Of a stretch of 64,000 nt of DNA, positions 34,101 through 41,295 are shown piece by piece. Made by a program: the position numbers and the translations under genes. The notes below the pieces were generated by a model, which had not been told where the DNA came from, did no database searches, and saw only the letters and a program-made list of their open reading frames with translations. Origin of the DNA: Pseudarthrobacter sp. SSS035 (GTDB lineage Bacteria; Actinomycetota; Actinomycetes; Actinomycetales; Micrococcaceae); the NCBI RefSeq assembly GCF_023273875.1, contig NZ_CP096882.1, positions 434,001 to 498,000 of the forward strand, given 5' to 3'. The first letter of the stretch is position 1. Every line of letters starts with the position of its first letter.

Positions 34101-37100
34101 GGATGATGCGGCCGCTGGTCTTGCTGACGGTGGCCTGGAGGGCGTCGTCAGCCTCGATACCGTCCGTGAGGATGCGGATGATGTCGCCGTCGGGATCGGT
34201 GTCGTTGCCGGTGGCGTCGACGGCGATCTGCCGTCCCGCCCGGACCTTCACTTCGTCATCCACGGGGGTGGGGTTCTGGTTCGTTTCGCCACGGGGGGCG
34301 ATGCCCACCGTCACGGTTCCGGTGTTGACGGCGCCCTGCCGGTCCACCACCTTGTAGCGGAACGTATCGGTCCCGGCGCCGTCGCCGGCAGCGGTGAAGT
34401 CAATGAAGTTGCTGCCCACGGTGGCGGTTCCCATGGCCGGGGTGCTGTCGATACCGGTTAGCTGAACGGAGTCGCCGTCGGGATCGATGCCGTCCAGCGG
34501 AACAGGAATGCGGACAGAACCGGCGGCCACCACACGGGCCGTGAGATTCTGAGGCTGGGGCCTCGAATTCTCGGCCCCCTCCAAGGGAAGGATGTGGATG
34601 GTGACGGCGGCGGCGCTCTTCTGCCCCTGCGGGTCCACGGCATTGTAGATGGCCCGCACGGTTTTGGGCTGCGGCCCGGCGATGAAGCGCAGGGTGTTTT
34701 CCGAGACGAAGCTCTTGCCGTCCAGTTCATCCACGGCTTGCGGCAGGACGGGGTCCACGCTCAGCTCGAGGCCCTGCGGGTGGGTGTCGTTGTCCAGCAC
34801 CGGGATGGTGACGACGTCGTTGACCCTGACGTTCACTTCGTCGGGTTTGGGCTGGGGGGCCTCGACGACGGCGGGGGCCGGGACGGGGACCACGGAGACG
34901 CTGCCGGTGGCTGACTTCTTGCCATTGGACATGGTGTATTCAAAAAGGAACGGGTCCTTGGTGCCCAGCACATCGGTGATGCGCAGGACGCTGTGGTCGA
35001 TCACGCTGACCGAGGCCGTGGTGTTGTCCGGGAGTTTCACGGACTGCAGCACCAGCACGCCGCCGGAAGGATCCGAGTCGTTGGCCAGCGGGTCCAGCAG
35101 CACGCTGCCTCCGGTGGGCATCAGCGCAACGTCGTGGACGGCCACGGGGTCACCGGCGTCCTTGCCGGACTCCACGTCAACGCGGATCAGGCCCTGGCTG
35201 CTCTGCGGGCCGTTGCTGGCGATGTAGGTCAGGTAGACGGGACCGGGAGTGGTGCTGCGGAACGTGAAGGTACCGCCGTCGGTGACCGGGCCCAGTTCGG
35301 CAGGACCGTTGGCCTCCACCTGCGCGAGGCGGAGGGCGCCGCCGTTGGGATCGACGTCGTTTTTCAGAGGCGCGATCACCAAGTCCTGGCCCACCACGGC
35401 AGTGACATGATCGGCGTTGACCACCGGCGCCAGGGCGCCCGGCGGCTGGACGTTCACCACGACTTTTCCGGTGACCGTTACCCGGCCGTCCCAGATGGTG
35501 ACTTCCACGTTTTTCTTGCCGGCGGTGGCTCCGGAGTCCTGGAACGTCAGCAATCCGTCGCGCCGGACCTTGACCTGGTCCTGGTCGTTATCTGCCTTGG
35601 CGTCCAGCAGGACGAGGTCGTCGCCGTCGGGATCCACCCAGTCGGTGAGGATGTTCTGGCTGACGGTTTTGCCCTGTTCCACCAGCATGGTGGTGGAGTC
35701 TCCGCCGCGCTTGAATGCGGGCGGCTTGTTTTCATCGGCTGCCACCACGTTGAGCGTGACCTGTCCGCCGGCTGAGAGTCCCCGGCCGTCGGCGGCGTTG
35801 TAGCTGAACGTCTCGGCGCCGGGCCTGGCGTCCGCGGGAACTGAGATCTGGAACGCGGTGCCGCCGTAGATGCTTTCCACTGTTCCGGCTTTGGGCCCAG
35901 AATCGCCGACGGCGGCGGTCAGGACGTCGCCGTCAGGATCGGAATCGTTGTCCAGGACGCTGAGGATGGTGGTCCGCCCCGGACGAACGCCCAGGATGTC
36001 CGGTTTAGTTTCCGGCGGCCGGTTCGGTTTGGTGCGGTCCGGCAGGACGTTGATGGTGTTGTTGTCCGCCGATTCCTGGTCCTGCTCATCGGATTCGTTC
36101 TTCGGAGGAACAACGTCGTCCCAGTTGTTCACGAGCTGCATGTTCTGGTTCACCAGCCACACATTCCCCGAATTCACATCGTTCAGGACCACCAGGTCCC
36201 GGTTCACCCGGAAAACGTACGACGGCGACGCACTCGCCTTGGGCACGTCAACGTTCTTATCATCAGCATCATTGGTGCAGTCACGGACATACTTGTTCGC
36301 CCCGGACCACGCAGCATGTACACACCCGGCCTGCTGCACCGGAGCCGCCGGCACACCCTCGCCATCAAAGGTGACCGTCTTCGCCGTGGACCCGTCCAGC
36401 GGCTGCTTCAACAATGCCTTCTGCGTCGACACCGCCACAAAATCACTCGCCGGACCGCCCTGCTGCAGCTTCGCATCCCGCGCATTCTCCAACTGCAGCC
36501 GCTTACCGCCCGGCAGGAACAGCTTCCCTGCAGCAGCATCCAACACCACCGGTTTGTCCCCCACTACCGTGATCTGCAGATCCCCTGCACCCTTCAGCTC
36601 ACCCCAGGTACTGGAATCGGTGGACACCACTTCGCCGTCCGCGTCCACCTCCGTGACAGTCACCGCGCCCGACTTGGGATCGGCGCTGTAGATCCGGTCA
36701 TCGGTACCGACTGCGGAGACCAGGCCTCCGGAGCCAACCATCACAGGTTCGGAGGCTTCCTGGTCAAAACCATTTACCGTGGACGGCGACACGGCCCAGA
36801 CCTTCCCCGATGCGGCGTCCGTTACTGAGATCACGTTGGCACCGAAGCTCACATCCGCCGAACCCGGAAGCTGCTTGTCCCCGCCGAGGCGCATGTTCGC
36901 AGGAGAAACGTGGTTCAACGTCGAACCCGTCTCATCATCCACAAACACATCCCCGGAGTTCTGAAGAATGTCGAACGTCGTACTCGCGGGTGCGACCGCA
37001 CCATCCAACACACGCGAGGGATAATTCAGCCTACCCACGGCATTCTTGGATTTGGAGACTACCCACACGCCGCCGTCGTTCAACTCCACCTCAGTGGTCT

Positions 37101-37221
37101 TAAACCCCGGATAGATGATTGCACCGGCAACCAACACAGCGCCGGCCGCGGCAAAGGCCGAACCCGTAACGATCTTGTTGTAGCGCTTCTTGAGACCGAA
37201 CTTCCCCAGCAGTGATGTCAC
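31102..37221 (-). CDS. Giant membrane-anchored cadherin-like / FN3 surface protein
   Basis: 2039 residues. A short basic N-terminus and one membrane helix (about 18-40) predict a type II protein with nearly all of it outside. Residues of about 45-390 are beta-rich with propeller-like WVVSKSKN and VWLVNQN repeats. Residues of about 410-1490 contain roughly ten Ig/cadherin-like units marked by DNDSDPDGD-type calcium-binding-like motifs. About 1500-1940 are five FN3 domains. The last 100 residues hold four cysteines (CPG, RCGS, ACW and the C-terminal Cys) around an SH3-like WYRMDGGPHAGWY segment. The start is GTG 37221 with GAGGGA 11 bases upstream. It is the first gene of the ten-gene operon and the likely client of the assembly and signalling genes. 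It resembles Fn3 of PFNA clusters. Confidence 0.88.
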   Translation of the reverse strand: MTSLLGKFGLKKRYNKIVTGSAFAAAGAVLVAGAIIYPGFKTTEVELNDGGVWVVSKSKNAVGRLNYPSRVLDGAVAPASTTFDILQNSGDVFVDDETGSTLNHVSPANMRLGGDKQLPGSADVSFGANVISVTDAASGKVWAVSPSTVNGFDQEASEPVMVGSGGLVSAVGTDDRIYSADPKSGAVTVTEVDADGEVVSTDSSTWGELKGAGDLQITVVGDKPVVLDAAAGKLFLPGGKRLQLENARDAKLQQGGPASDFVAVSTQKALLKQPLDGSTAKTVTFDGEGVPAAPVQQAGCVHAAWSGANKYVRDCTNDADDKNVDVPKASASPSYVFRVNRDLVVLNDVNSGNVWLVNQNMQLVNNWDDVVPPKNESDEQDQESADNNTINVLPDRTKPNRPPETKPDILGVRPGRTTILSVLDNDSDPDGDVLTAAVGDSGPKAGTVESIYGGTAFQISVPADARPGAETFSYNAADGRGLSAGGQVTLNVVAADENKPPAFKRGGDSTTMLVEQGKTVSQNILTDWVDPDGDDLVLLDAKADNDQDQVKVRRDGLLTFQDSGATAGKKNVEVTIWDGRVTVTGKVVVNVQPPGALAPVVNADHVTAVVGQDLVIAPLKNDVDPNGGALRLAQVEANGPAELGPVTDGGTFTFRSTTPGPVYLTYIASNGPQSSQGLIRVDVESGKDAGDPVAVHDVALMPTGGSVLLDPLANDSDPSGGVLVLQSVKLPDNTTASVSVIDHSVLRITDVLGTKDPFLFEYTMSNGKKSATGSVSVVPVPAPAVVEAPQPKPDEVNVRVNDVVTIPVLDNDTHPQGLELSVDPVLPQAVDELDGKSFVSENTLRFIAGPQPKTVRAIYNAVDPQGQKSAAAVTIHILPLEGAENSRPQPQNLTARVVAAGSVRIPVPLDGIDPDGDSVQLTGIDSTPAMGTATVGSNFIDFTAAGDGAGTDTFRYKVVDRQGAVNTGTVTVGIAPRGETNQNPTPVDDEVKVRAGRQIAVDATGNDTDPDGDIIRILTDGIEADDALQATVSKTSGRIILTAPGAAGTVNVRYTIADDRDATAQATVRVVVDNEVPLKAPIARDDRVTSAQAMGKTAVDVPVLKNDEDPDGVGENLKLSTESLTARPGPDGTMLVDLTEQPQLIPYTVEDVDGQKSTAIIWAPGLGQQVPTLAKDEVIEVIAGQSVNVDLKEWVKVREGRSPRLTQTDRIKLIGSDGGNPVSGDGTALKYTAGVDYVGPGSLSFEVTDGTGPDDPAGLKSTLSIRTKVLPDPNRNNPPELLGANVDVPKGESADLDLSRLTSDPDRDDLDNMKYELVGSGPASFNARIDGKILKTSVDGATATGTTGAVQVKAKDSRGLEATATYQLAVTASNRPKPVANDDLEPNAAAGKPVTVNVLANDSNPFPETALKIISASTETGQGSATVSGDSVTVTPSSGFTGTMVVAYTVADKTGDDSRNATARIRLTVKDKPLAPTTPQAQSVGDKTALLNWSAPADRGAPITKYTVYGESGFRQDCPANTCTLTGLVNNTKYDFEVTATNEFGESERSPASAEVRPDVKPDTPLAPTLKFGDKQLSVNWVAPASKGSPVKTYDLEISPAPPGQNAQIQNLAAVSYVWKGLQNGVSYKVRVLARNDAKDPSEWSPYSAAEVPAGVPATPAAPTATQAGQVGSTSQLKVSWTAPNNNGDAVSSYTLTTLQGGAVVATQPVASGTTQNVTVDNSESNYTFTVSATNKAGTSGTSNPSAQIRAAGKPGQVSSGTVADTGNSGQLRVTFTPLTQAQRNGSTDTEIQYTYNADGKSGSIQAGGGTIGGLTNGRDITVTIIATSTKNNVSGDAKAIGTGNPYGPPNAPSVNGMTSPKGDGQVHWSWNNPNTNGRPLNHYEVSVDGGGWQNVGQANSFDAGAGGWSKDHRLRVRAVTVVDGAIGGPVTSTSGADPTPPVTTVRVKPSTNNSCPGKPNVPDRYSNVGGDARCGSSDANWVSTSDGWINSACWMNIYGSPTTDPGYYKWYRMDGGPHAGWYVKLATIDISGTDVGEC

Positions 37222-37489
37222 AGCGTTACTAATCCCTCAATTGTGTCGCGGCCCCCAGTGCGGCCCCTCCAAAGACCCGATACCGGGCTCTCTGGCCCCC
37301 GCGTCAGCCTACCGAAGCATGGCTGCTGCCGCGATGGGGAGCGCTCCCCTAGCGCTGCGGGACAGGCCGCCGCCACGGTCGACTATAGCGCGATACGCCA
37401 ACAACTGGATAAACCCGCAGGTCACGAACAAACACGTCCCTGACGCTCAGCAAGGGGGTATTCCGTGGCTCCCGGGGTCCCAGTTCCGG
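37222..37489 (-). promoter_or_regulatory. Probable promoter region of the ten-gene surface/signalling operon
   Basis: This 268-bp gap separates the adenylate cyclase gene from the giant surface protein gene. On the minus strand TATAGT (37387-37382) is the best -10 match and would give a leader of about 150 bases. A GC-rich imperfect hairpin (AGCGCT on both sides of AGGGG) lies within the leader near 37340-37355. No cyclase terminator is obvious, so read-through from upstream is possible. There is no small gene. Confidence 0.4.
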
Positions 37490-38614
37490 CTAGTCGAGGA
37501 CCAGGCCTTTTCCTTGACCGCGTGCCAGAAGCACGGGATGGATTTCGCCGAACCCGCGGACATTTTCAGCAGGCTGCGGAACGAGAATGAAGCGCTTGTC
37601 CTGGTCCAGCGCGGATGCAGTCATGGAGTCAATCAGGACCGTTCCCGGATCCGCCAACGTGGTGAGCCGGGCGGCGAGGTTGACCGTGGGGCCGTAGATG
37701 TCCCCCAGCCGGGACAGGATCCTGCCCCAGACCATCGCCACCCGCGCTTCCGGCAGGATCTCGTCTTCGGTGAACGCCTGTGCCAGGGCCAGCGAGATCT
37801 CGGCTCCGGCAGCCGGAGTTTCCGCGATATACAGGACTTCGTCGCCTACCGTCTTGACCAGCCGCCCGCCGCCAACGGAAATGATCTCGGCGCATTTGTT
37901 CTCAAAGCGCTGGACCAGCCGGGCGAGGGTCTTTTCATTCATCCTGCGGGAGAGACTCGTATACGAAACCAGGTCAGCAAAGCCGACGGCGCGGGCCAGC
38001 GGCAGCGGGGCATCGTCTTCATCGCCGTCGCGGCCTTCCTCGCTGGCCTGCAGACCGGCTTCGGCGCGCACGGCCAGGCGTTGCACGCCGGCATTGAGCT
38101 GCCGCCGCCACGAATAGACCAGCATCTCCTCCAGTGCATCCAGTAGGGAGGGAAGTTCCTTCACCAGGCGCTTGCGGGCCACAGCGTCCGTGACGCCCTG
38201 CTCGTGGACCATGTCCTCCACCAGGGCCTCGATCTGCCAGACCACCATGCGGTCGGTCATCTGTCCGATGGACCGGGTCACGGAGATGGCGGCCTCTTCG
38301 GTCAGCACCCCGGTGCGGACCAGGTCAACCACGGTGGACAGCGCAGCCTGATCCCGTTCGGTGAAGGCGACGTCTTCGTCGCCGAAGTTCGGGAAGCCGA
38401 GGGCACGCCACAGCTTCCGGGCAGAAAGGAGGGACAGCCCTGCGCCGGCGGCCACCTCACGGCGCCGCAGCTTCCGTTCACCGCCCAACAGCCGGGCCTC
38501 AAGAGCCTTGGCAGCCACTCGTTCCGGAGAGAGCGTGCCTGTTGCCGGGTGGGCGGTTTCGGGCACGGCGGGAGCCGGCAGGTCCGCTTCGTCCCGCTGG
38601 TCCTCATCGTTCAT
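37490..38614 (-). CDS. Class III adenylate cyclase with regulatory N-terminal domain
   Basis: 374 residues from ATG 38614, chosen because GAGAAGG lies eight bases upstream. Residues of about 30-180 form a helical regulatory domain like that of the pH-sensing mycobacterial cyclase Rv1264. The catalytic domain (about 200-365) has the metal aspartates in GFADLVSYT and VKTVGDEVLY, the substrate-contacting lysine in LVKTVG, and the Asn-Arg pair in GDIYGPTVNLAARL, so it should be active and make cAMP from ATP. There is no membrane helix. Its start overlaps the PH-domain gene by 11 bases. It precedes the surface operon on the same strand, so read-through could couple them. Confidence 0.9.
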   Translation of the reverse strand: MNDEDQRDEADLPAPAVPETAHPATGTLSPERVAAKALEARLLGGERKLRRREVAAGAGLSLLSARKLWRALGFPNFGDEDVAFTERDQAALSTVVDLVRTGVLTEEAAISVTRSIGQMTDRMVVWQIEALVEDMVHEQGVTDAVARKRLVKELPSLLDALEEMLVYSWRRQLNAGVQRLAVRAEAGLQASEEGRDGDEDDAPLPLARAVGFADLVSYTSLSRRMNEKTLARLVQRFENKCAEIISVGGGRLVKTVGDEVLYIAETPAAGAEISLALAQAFTEDEILPEARVAMVWGRILSRLGDIYGPTVNLAARLTTLADPGTVLIDSMTASALDQDKRFILVPQPAENVRGFGEIHPVLLARGQGKGLVLD

Positions 38615-39203
38615 CGTCTCCACCTTCTCTCAACTCCCACGGCAACGCTTCGTCTGTGTAATCCGATATCTCATCAGTCCCCGGGTCCCCGCCCACAGGC
38701 AGTTCGTCAATCGCATCCAGCACGAAGTCCCGGAACCGTACTGCTTCCGGGACGTCCTGGATGTTCACCACACCTTGGTACCCGGTTTCCAAGGATATAT
38801 TCCCGGAGCGCAATATGCGCTGCAGCACCGACTGGTGGACCGTCACGTTGCGGATCGACGCGAGGTTGACCTGCTCGTCCCGGCGCCGCATCATGCCGTA
38901 GCGGGCAACAATCCGCCTGCTCGTGAGGATGTACCGGGTTGCTTGCCACCGCAGCAGCCGAGGCAGGCAATATGCCAACCATATCCACGCAGCGGCCAGG
39001 ACGCATGCCAGGACGATCCACGGTGTCCAGCCAGCGGAAGCCACCGGCACCAGCCGGGTAGCCTCACCCCGCACGGTCCAGGCACTGGCAAAAGCTGCAG
39101 CGGCCGGTGCCGCAATAAAGGCTGCGGCCGGGCCGGCCAGCTTCCTCGGCTGCGGGCGGGTGATCGTAATGACCTGCTCGCCCGGCGCGAGGCCTTTACG
39201 CAT
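38604..39203 (-). CDS. PH-domain (bPH2/DUF304) membrane protein
   Basis: 199 residues from ATG 39203, which overlaps the birA stop by eight bases; the open frame extends further upstream but only as a shadow of birA. The product begins MRKGLAPGEQVITITRPQPRK, has two membrane helices (about 28-50 and 62-85) and a PH-like domain (about 90-165) with YILTSRRIVARYGMMRRRDEQVNLASIRNV broken by typical bPH2 turns. The tail is acidic. A similar membrane protein (Rv3278c) sits beside birA in Mycobacterium tuberculosis. Function is unknown. Confidence 0.85.
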   Translation of the reverse strand: MRKGLAPGEQVITITRPQPRKLAGPAAAFIAAPAAAAFASAWTVRGEATRLVPVASAGWTPWIVLACVLAAAWIWLAYCLPRLLRWQATRYILTSRRIVARYGMMRRRDEQVNLASIRNVTVHQSVLQRILRSGNISLETGYQGVVNIQDVPEAVRFRDFVLDAIDELPVGGDPGTDEISDYTDEALPWELREGGDDER

Positions 39204-40104
39204 AACCGCTTTCAGCGCCCTGGCCCGGCGGGGTCCACGGGCGCAGGTGGACCACATCGCCGGCGGTGACCACATGCTCGCGGCGGTCCTTGTCCACCAC
39301 CAGCAGTGAGCCGTACTCGTCCAGCCTCGAAGCGTGCCCGATGATCTCGTGGTCACCGGGCAGCTGTGCGCGCACTTGCTTGCCCAGCGTCGCCATGGCG
39401 GACTCCACCCGTTTGTGGAGCGAAGGGCCGCCGGCAATCCCGGCGGCGGGGTCGCCGTCGGCATTGCAGAAGCTGCGGTAGAGCACGGCGAAATGGGCGA
39501 GATAGCTCTTGAGCAGCACGGTCCGATCAACAGTCAGCGGTTCTTCCAGGGCAACCGACGTCGCTGTGGGCACCGGGAGTTCCGACGCGGTCAACGTCAC
39601 GTTCAGGCCGGTCCCCAAAATGACCGGAGGAACAGAACCGTCCCCCATGGGCCCCAGCTGGGCCAGGATCCCGGCGATCTTGCGGCCACGGACCAGGACG
39701 TCATTGGGCCACTTGAGCTCGGCCGGAAGGCCCGCGGTCTCAAGAAGCGTCTGCCGCAGCGCCAGCGCGCCCAGCAGTGACAGCCACGAATACGTGTGCG
39801 TGGGCAGGGGCCTGCCCTCGGCATTGGCTGGCCGCAGGACCAGGGACACCGACACCGAGCTCAGCGGCGGCGCTTCCCACCGCCGGTCCAGGCGTCCGCG
39901 GGCAGCGGTCTGGTACTCGGCCGTCAGCACCGACAGGTCCGGCCACTCCTTTGGCTCAACCGTCACCGAGCGCAGCAGGTCCGCGTTGGTGGAACCGGTG
40001 GAGTCCACCACCACCACCTTGGCGATGCCTGTGGCCGCCAGGAAATCCTGGTCCGCCAAGGCTCCACGATCCAACGGATTTCCTGGGGTGTGTGAGTCAT
40101 CCAT
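39196..40104 (-). CDS. birA: Biotin--[acetyl-CoA-carboxylase] ligase
   Basis: 302 residues. It activates biotin with ATP and attaches it to the lysine of the carboxylase carrier domain. Diagnostic segments: DSTGSTNADL, the biotinyl-AMP site AARGRLDRRW (about 69-78), LKWPNDVLVRGRKIAGIL (about 129-146) and VILGTGLNV, plus a small C-terminal SH3-like domain (about 255-295). There is no N-terminal DNA-binding domain, so unlike E. coli BirA it is not a repressor. The ATG at 40104 follows a TAGGAT -10 box by six bases with no Shine-Dalgarno sequence. The likely target is K569 of the alpha subunit at 51505-53319. Confidence 0.95.
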   Translation of the reverse strand: MDDSHTPGNPLDRGALADQDFLAATGIAKVVVVDSTGSTNADLLRSVTVEPKEWPDLSVLTAEYQTAARGRLDRRWEAPPLSSVSVSLVLRPANAEGRPLPTHTYSWLSLLGALALRQTLLETAGLPAELKWPNDVLVRGRKIAGILAQLGPMGDGSVPPVILGTGLNVTLTASELPVPTATSVALEEPLTVDRTVLLKSYLAHFAVLYRSFCNADGDPAAGIAGGPSLHKRVESAMATLGKQVRAQLPGDHEIIGHASRLDEYGSLLVVDKDRREHVVTAGDVVHLRPWTPPGQGAESGYA

Positions 40105-40110
40105 GGTTGA

Positions 40111-40116
40111 ATCCTA
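40111..40116 (-). promoter_or_regulatory. -10 box of birA, leaderless arrangement
   Basis: TAGGAT on the minus strand, six bases (TCAACC) before the ATG. Confidence 0.5.
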
Positions 40117-40172
40117 TCGACTCAGGCGCCGCCGCTGGCTGTTCCCACAGCCACATGACTGGAACCCGCGGC

Positions 40173-41060
40173 TCAGAGGAATATGTCCGGAACCAGGCGA
40201 TCCTCCGCGGCCCCGAGGCTGTACGGACGGAAGTCGGTGACACCCGCCGCGCGGAGCACCTGTTCGTCCGTATAGAAGTTGCCGCTGGGTGCACCGGCGC
40301 CGGCCAGGTTGCCGCCGGTCAGGACGGCGTGGGCTGCGTCGGCCATGATCTGTGGTCCGCGCGCGGCCTGGACGATCTCCTGGCCGCCGGGCATGTTCCG
40401 GATGGCCGCGGTATCGATGAGCGTGCACGGCCAGAGCGAGTTGACGTTGATTCCGTCGGCCTTGAGTTCTTCGGCAAGGCCCAGCGTGGTGAGGCTCATC
40501 CCGTATTTGGCCATGGTGTAGGCCAGGTGCCTGCCTGCCCAGTGCGGGTCAAGGTTCAGGGGCGGCGACAGCGTCAGGATGTGTGCGTGGGCCGATTTGC
40601 GGAGGGCGGGCAGTGACAGCTTGGACAGCAGGAACGTGCCGCGGACATTGATGTCCTGCATCAGGTCGTAGCGTTTCATGTCCACGTCGTCGGTGGTGGA
40701 GAGATCGATCGCGGATGCATTGTTGAGCACGATGTCGATCCCGCCGAAGCGTTCGACGGCGGCCGCCACGGCTCCTGCGACGTCTTCGTCGCTGCGCACG
40801 TCCCCCACGATTGCCAGGGCGTGGCCTCCGGCGGCCTCCACCTGCTCGGCGGCGCTGAAGACGGTGCCTGCCAGCTTGGCGTGGGGCTGGCCGGTCTTGG
40901 CCATCAGGACAATATTGGCACCGTCCTGCGCGGCCCGGGTGGCAATCGCCAGCCCGATGCCGCGGCTGCCGCCGGACATCAGAATGGTGCGGCCCTGAAG
41001 GGACCCGGTGGCCTGGTAGGGCCCTGCGGCAATGGACCTTGCGTCGTTGCTGGAAGTCAT
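40173..41060 (-). CDS. Short-chain dehydrogenase/reductase, HSDL2 type
   Basis: 295 residues. The nucleotide-binding motif is SGGSRGIGLAIA (about 29-40), followed by NNASAID, the structural aspartate region GDVRSD, and the active-site YTMAKYG with Tyr and Lys (about 181-187). Long inserts around SAHAHILTLSPPLNL and the C-terminal FYTDEQVLRAAGV match HSDL2-like SDRs, which in other organisms are linked to fatty-acid metabolism. There is no SCP2 tail. The start ATG 41060 follows a TACAGT -10 box by six bases. A perfect 22-bp palindrome just upstream suggests TetR control. Substrate unproven. Confidence 0.88.
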   Translation of the reverse strand: MTSSNDARSIAAGPYQATGSLQGRTILMSGGSRGIGLAIATRAAQDGANIVLMAKTGQPHAKLAGTVFSAAEQVEAAGGHALAIVGDVRSDEDVAGAVAAAVERFGGIDIVLNNASAIDLSTTDDVDMKRYDLMQDINVRGTFLLSKLSLPALRKSAHAHILTLSPPLNLDPHWAGRHLAYTMAKYGMSLTTLGLAEELKADGINVNSLWPCTLIDTAAIRNMPGGQEIVQAARGPQIMADAAHAVLTGGNLAGAGAPSGNFYTDEQVLRAAGVTDFRPYSLGAAEDRLVPDIFL

Positions 41061-41066
41061 GGCTCC

Positions 41067-41072
41067 ACTGTA
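41067..41072 (-). promoter_or_regulatory. -10 box of the SDR gene, leaderless arrangement
   Basis: TACAGT on the minus strand, six bases (GGAGCC) before the ATG. Confidence 0.5.
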
Positions 41073-41079
41073 GCCGAGG

Positions 41080-41101
41080 TATGTTACTGGCGAGTAACAT
41101 A
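41080..41101. promoter_or_regulatory. Perfect 22-bp palindrome, TetR-type operator of the SDR gene
   Basis: TATGTTACT-GGCG-AGTAACATA reads the same on both strands in its nine-base arms. It lies seven bases upstream of the SDR -10 box, covering the spacer and -35 region, where a repressor would block polymerase. TTACT-n4-AGTAA palindromes are typical TetR-family sites near lipid genes in actinobacteria. The regulator is not next to it. Confidence 0.65.
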
Positions 41102-41128
41102 GTGCTGGCCGCTGGAAAGTGCGGAAAA

Positions 41129-41145
41129 TTGTAGGTTTTCTACAG
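41129..41145. promoter_or_regulatory. Palindrome upstream of the carboxylase beta-subunit gene
   Basis: TGTAG-GTTTT-CTACA (41130-41144), preceded by AAT. The same sequence AATTGTAGGTT followed by two pyrimidines and CTACA recurs at 51395-51412 upstream of the alpha subunit. It lies about 150 bp before the start codon; a TAGACT -10 candidate is at 41168-41173. Confidence 0.6.
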
Positions 41146-41295
41146 TCGTCCCACGCAGATGCGTCATTAGACTAGCCAGCAGGGTTCGTCTTTTGTGTGG
41201 AATCTACTTAAATCCCGCGCCTGACCTGCCAGTTACCACCGCACGCAGCACCACATTGTTACAGCACCAATCTGCTATAGAGCCGGAGACACTTG

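Noticed and set aside
14882..37221. Calling the cluster a complete ESX/type VII secretion system
   Set aside because: Only the EssC-type ATPase is present. No WXG100 gene, EccB, EccD, EccE or mycosin is found in or beside the cluster, including in the small gaps at 20029-20089, 30014-30065 and 31038-31101.
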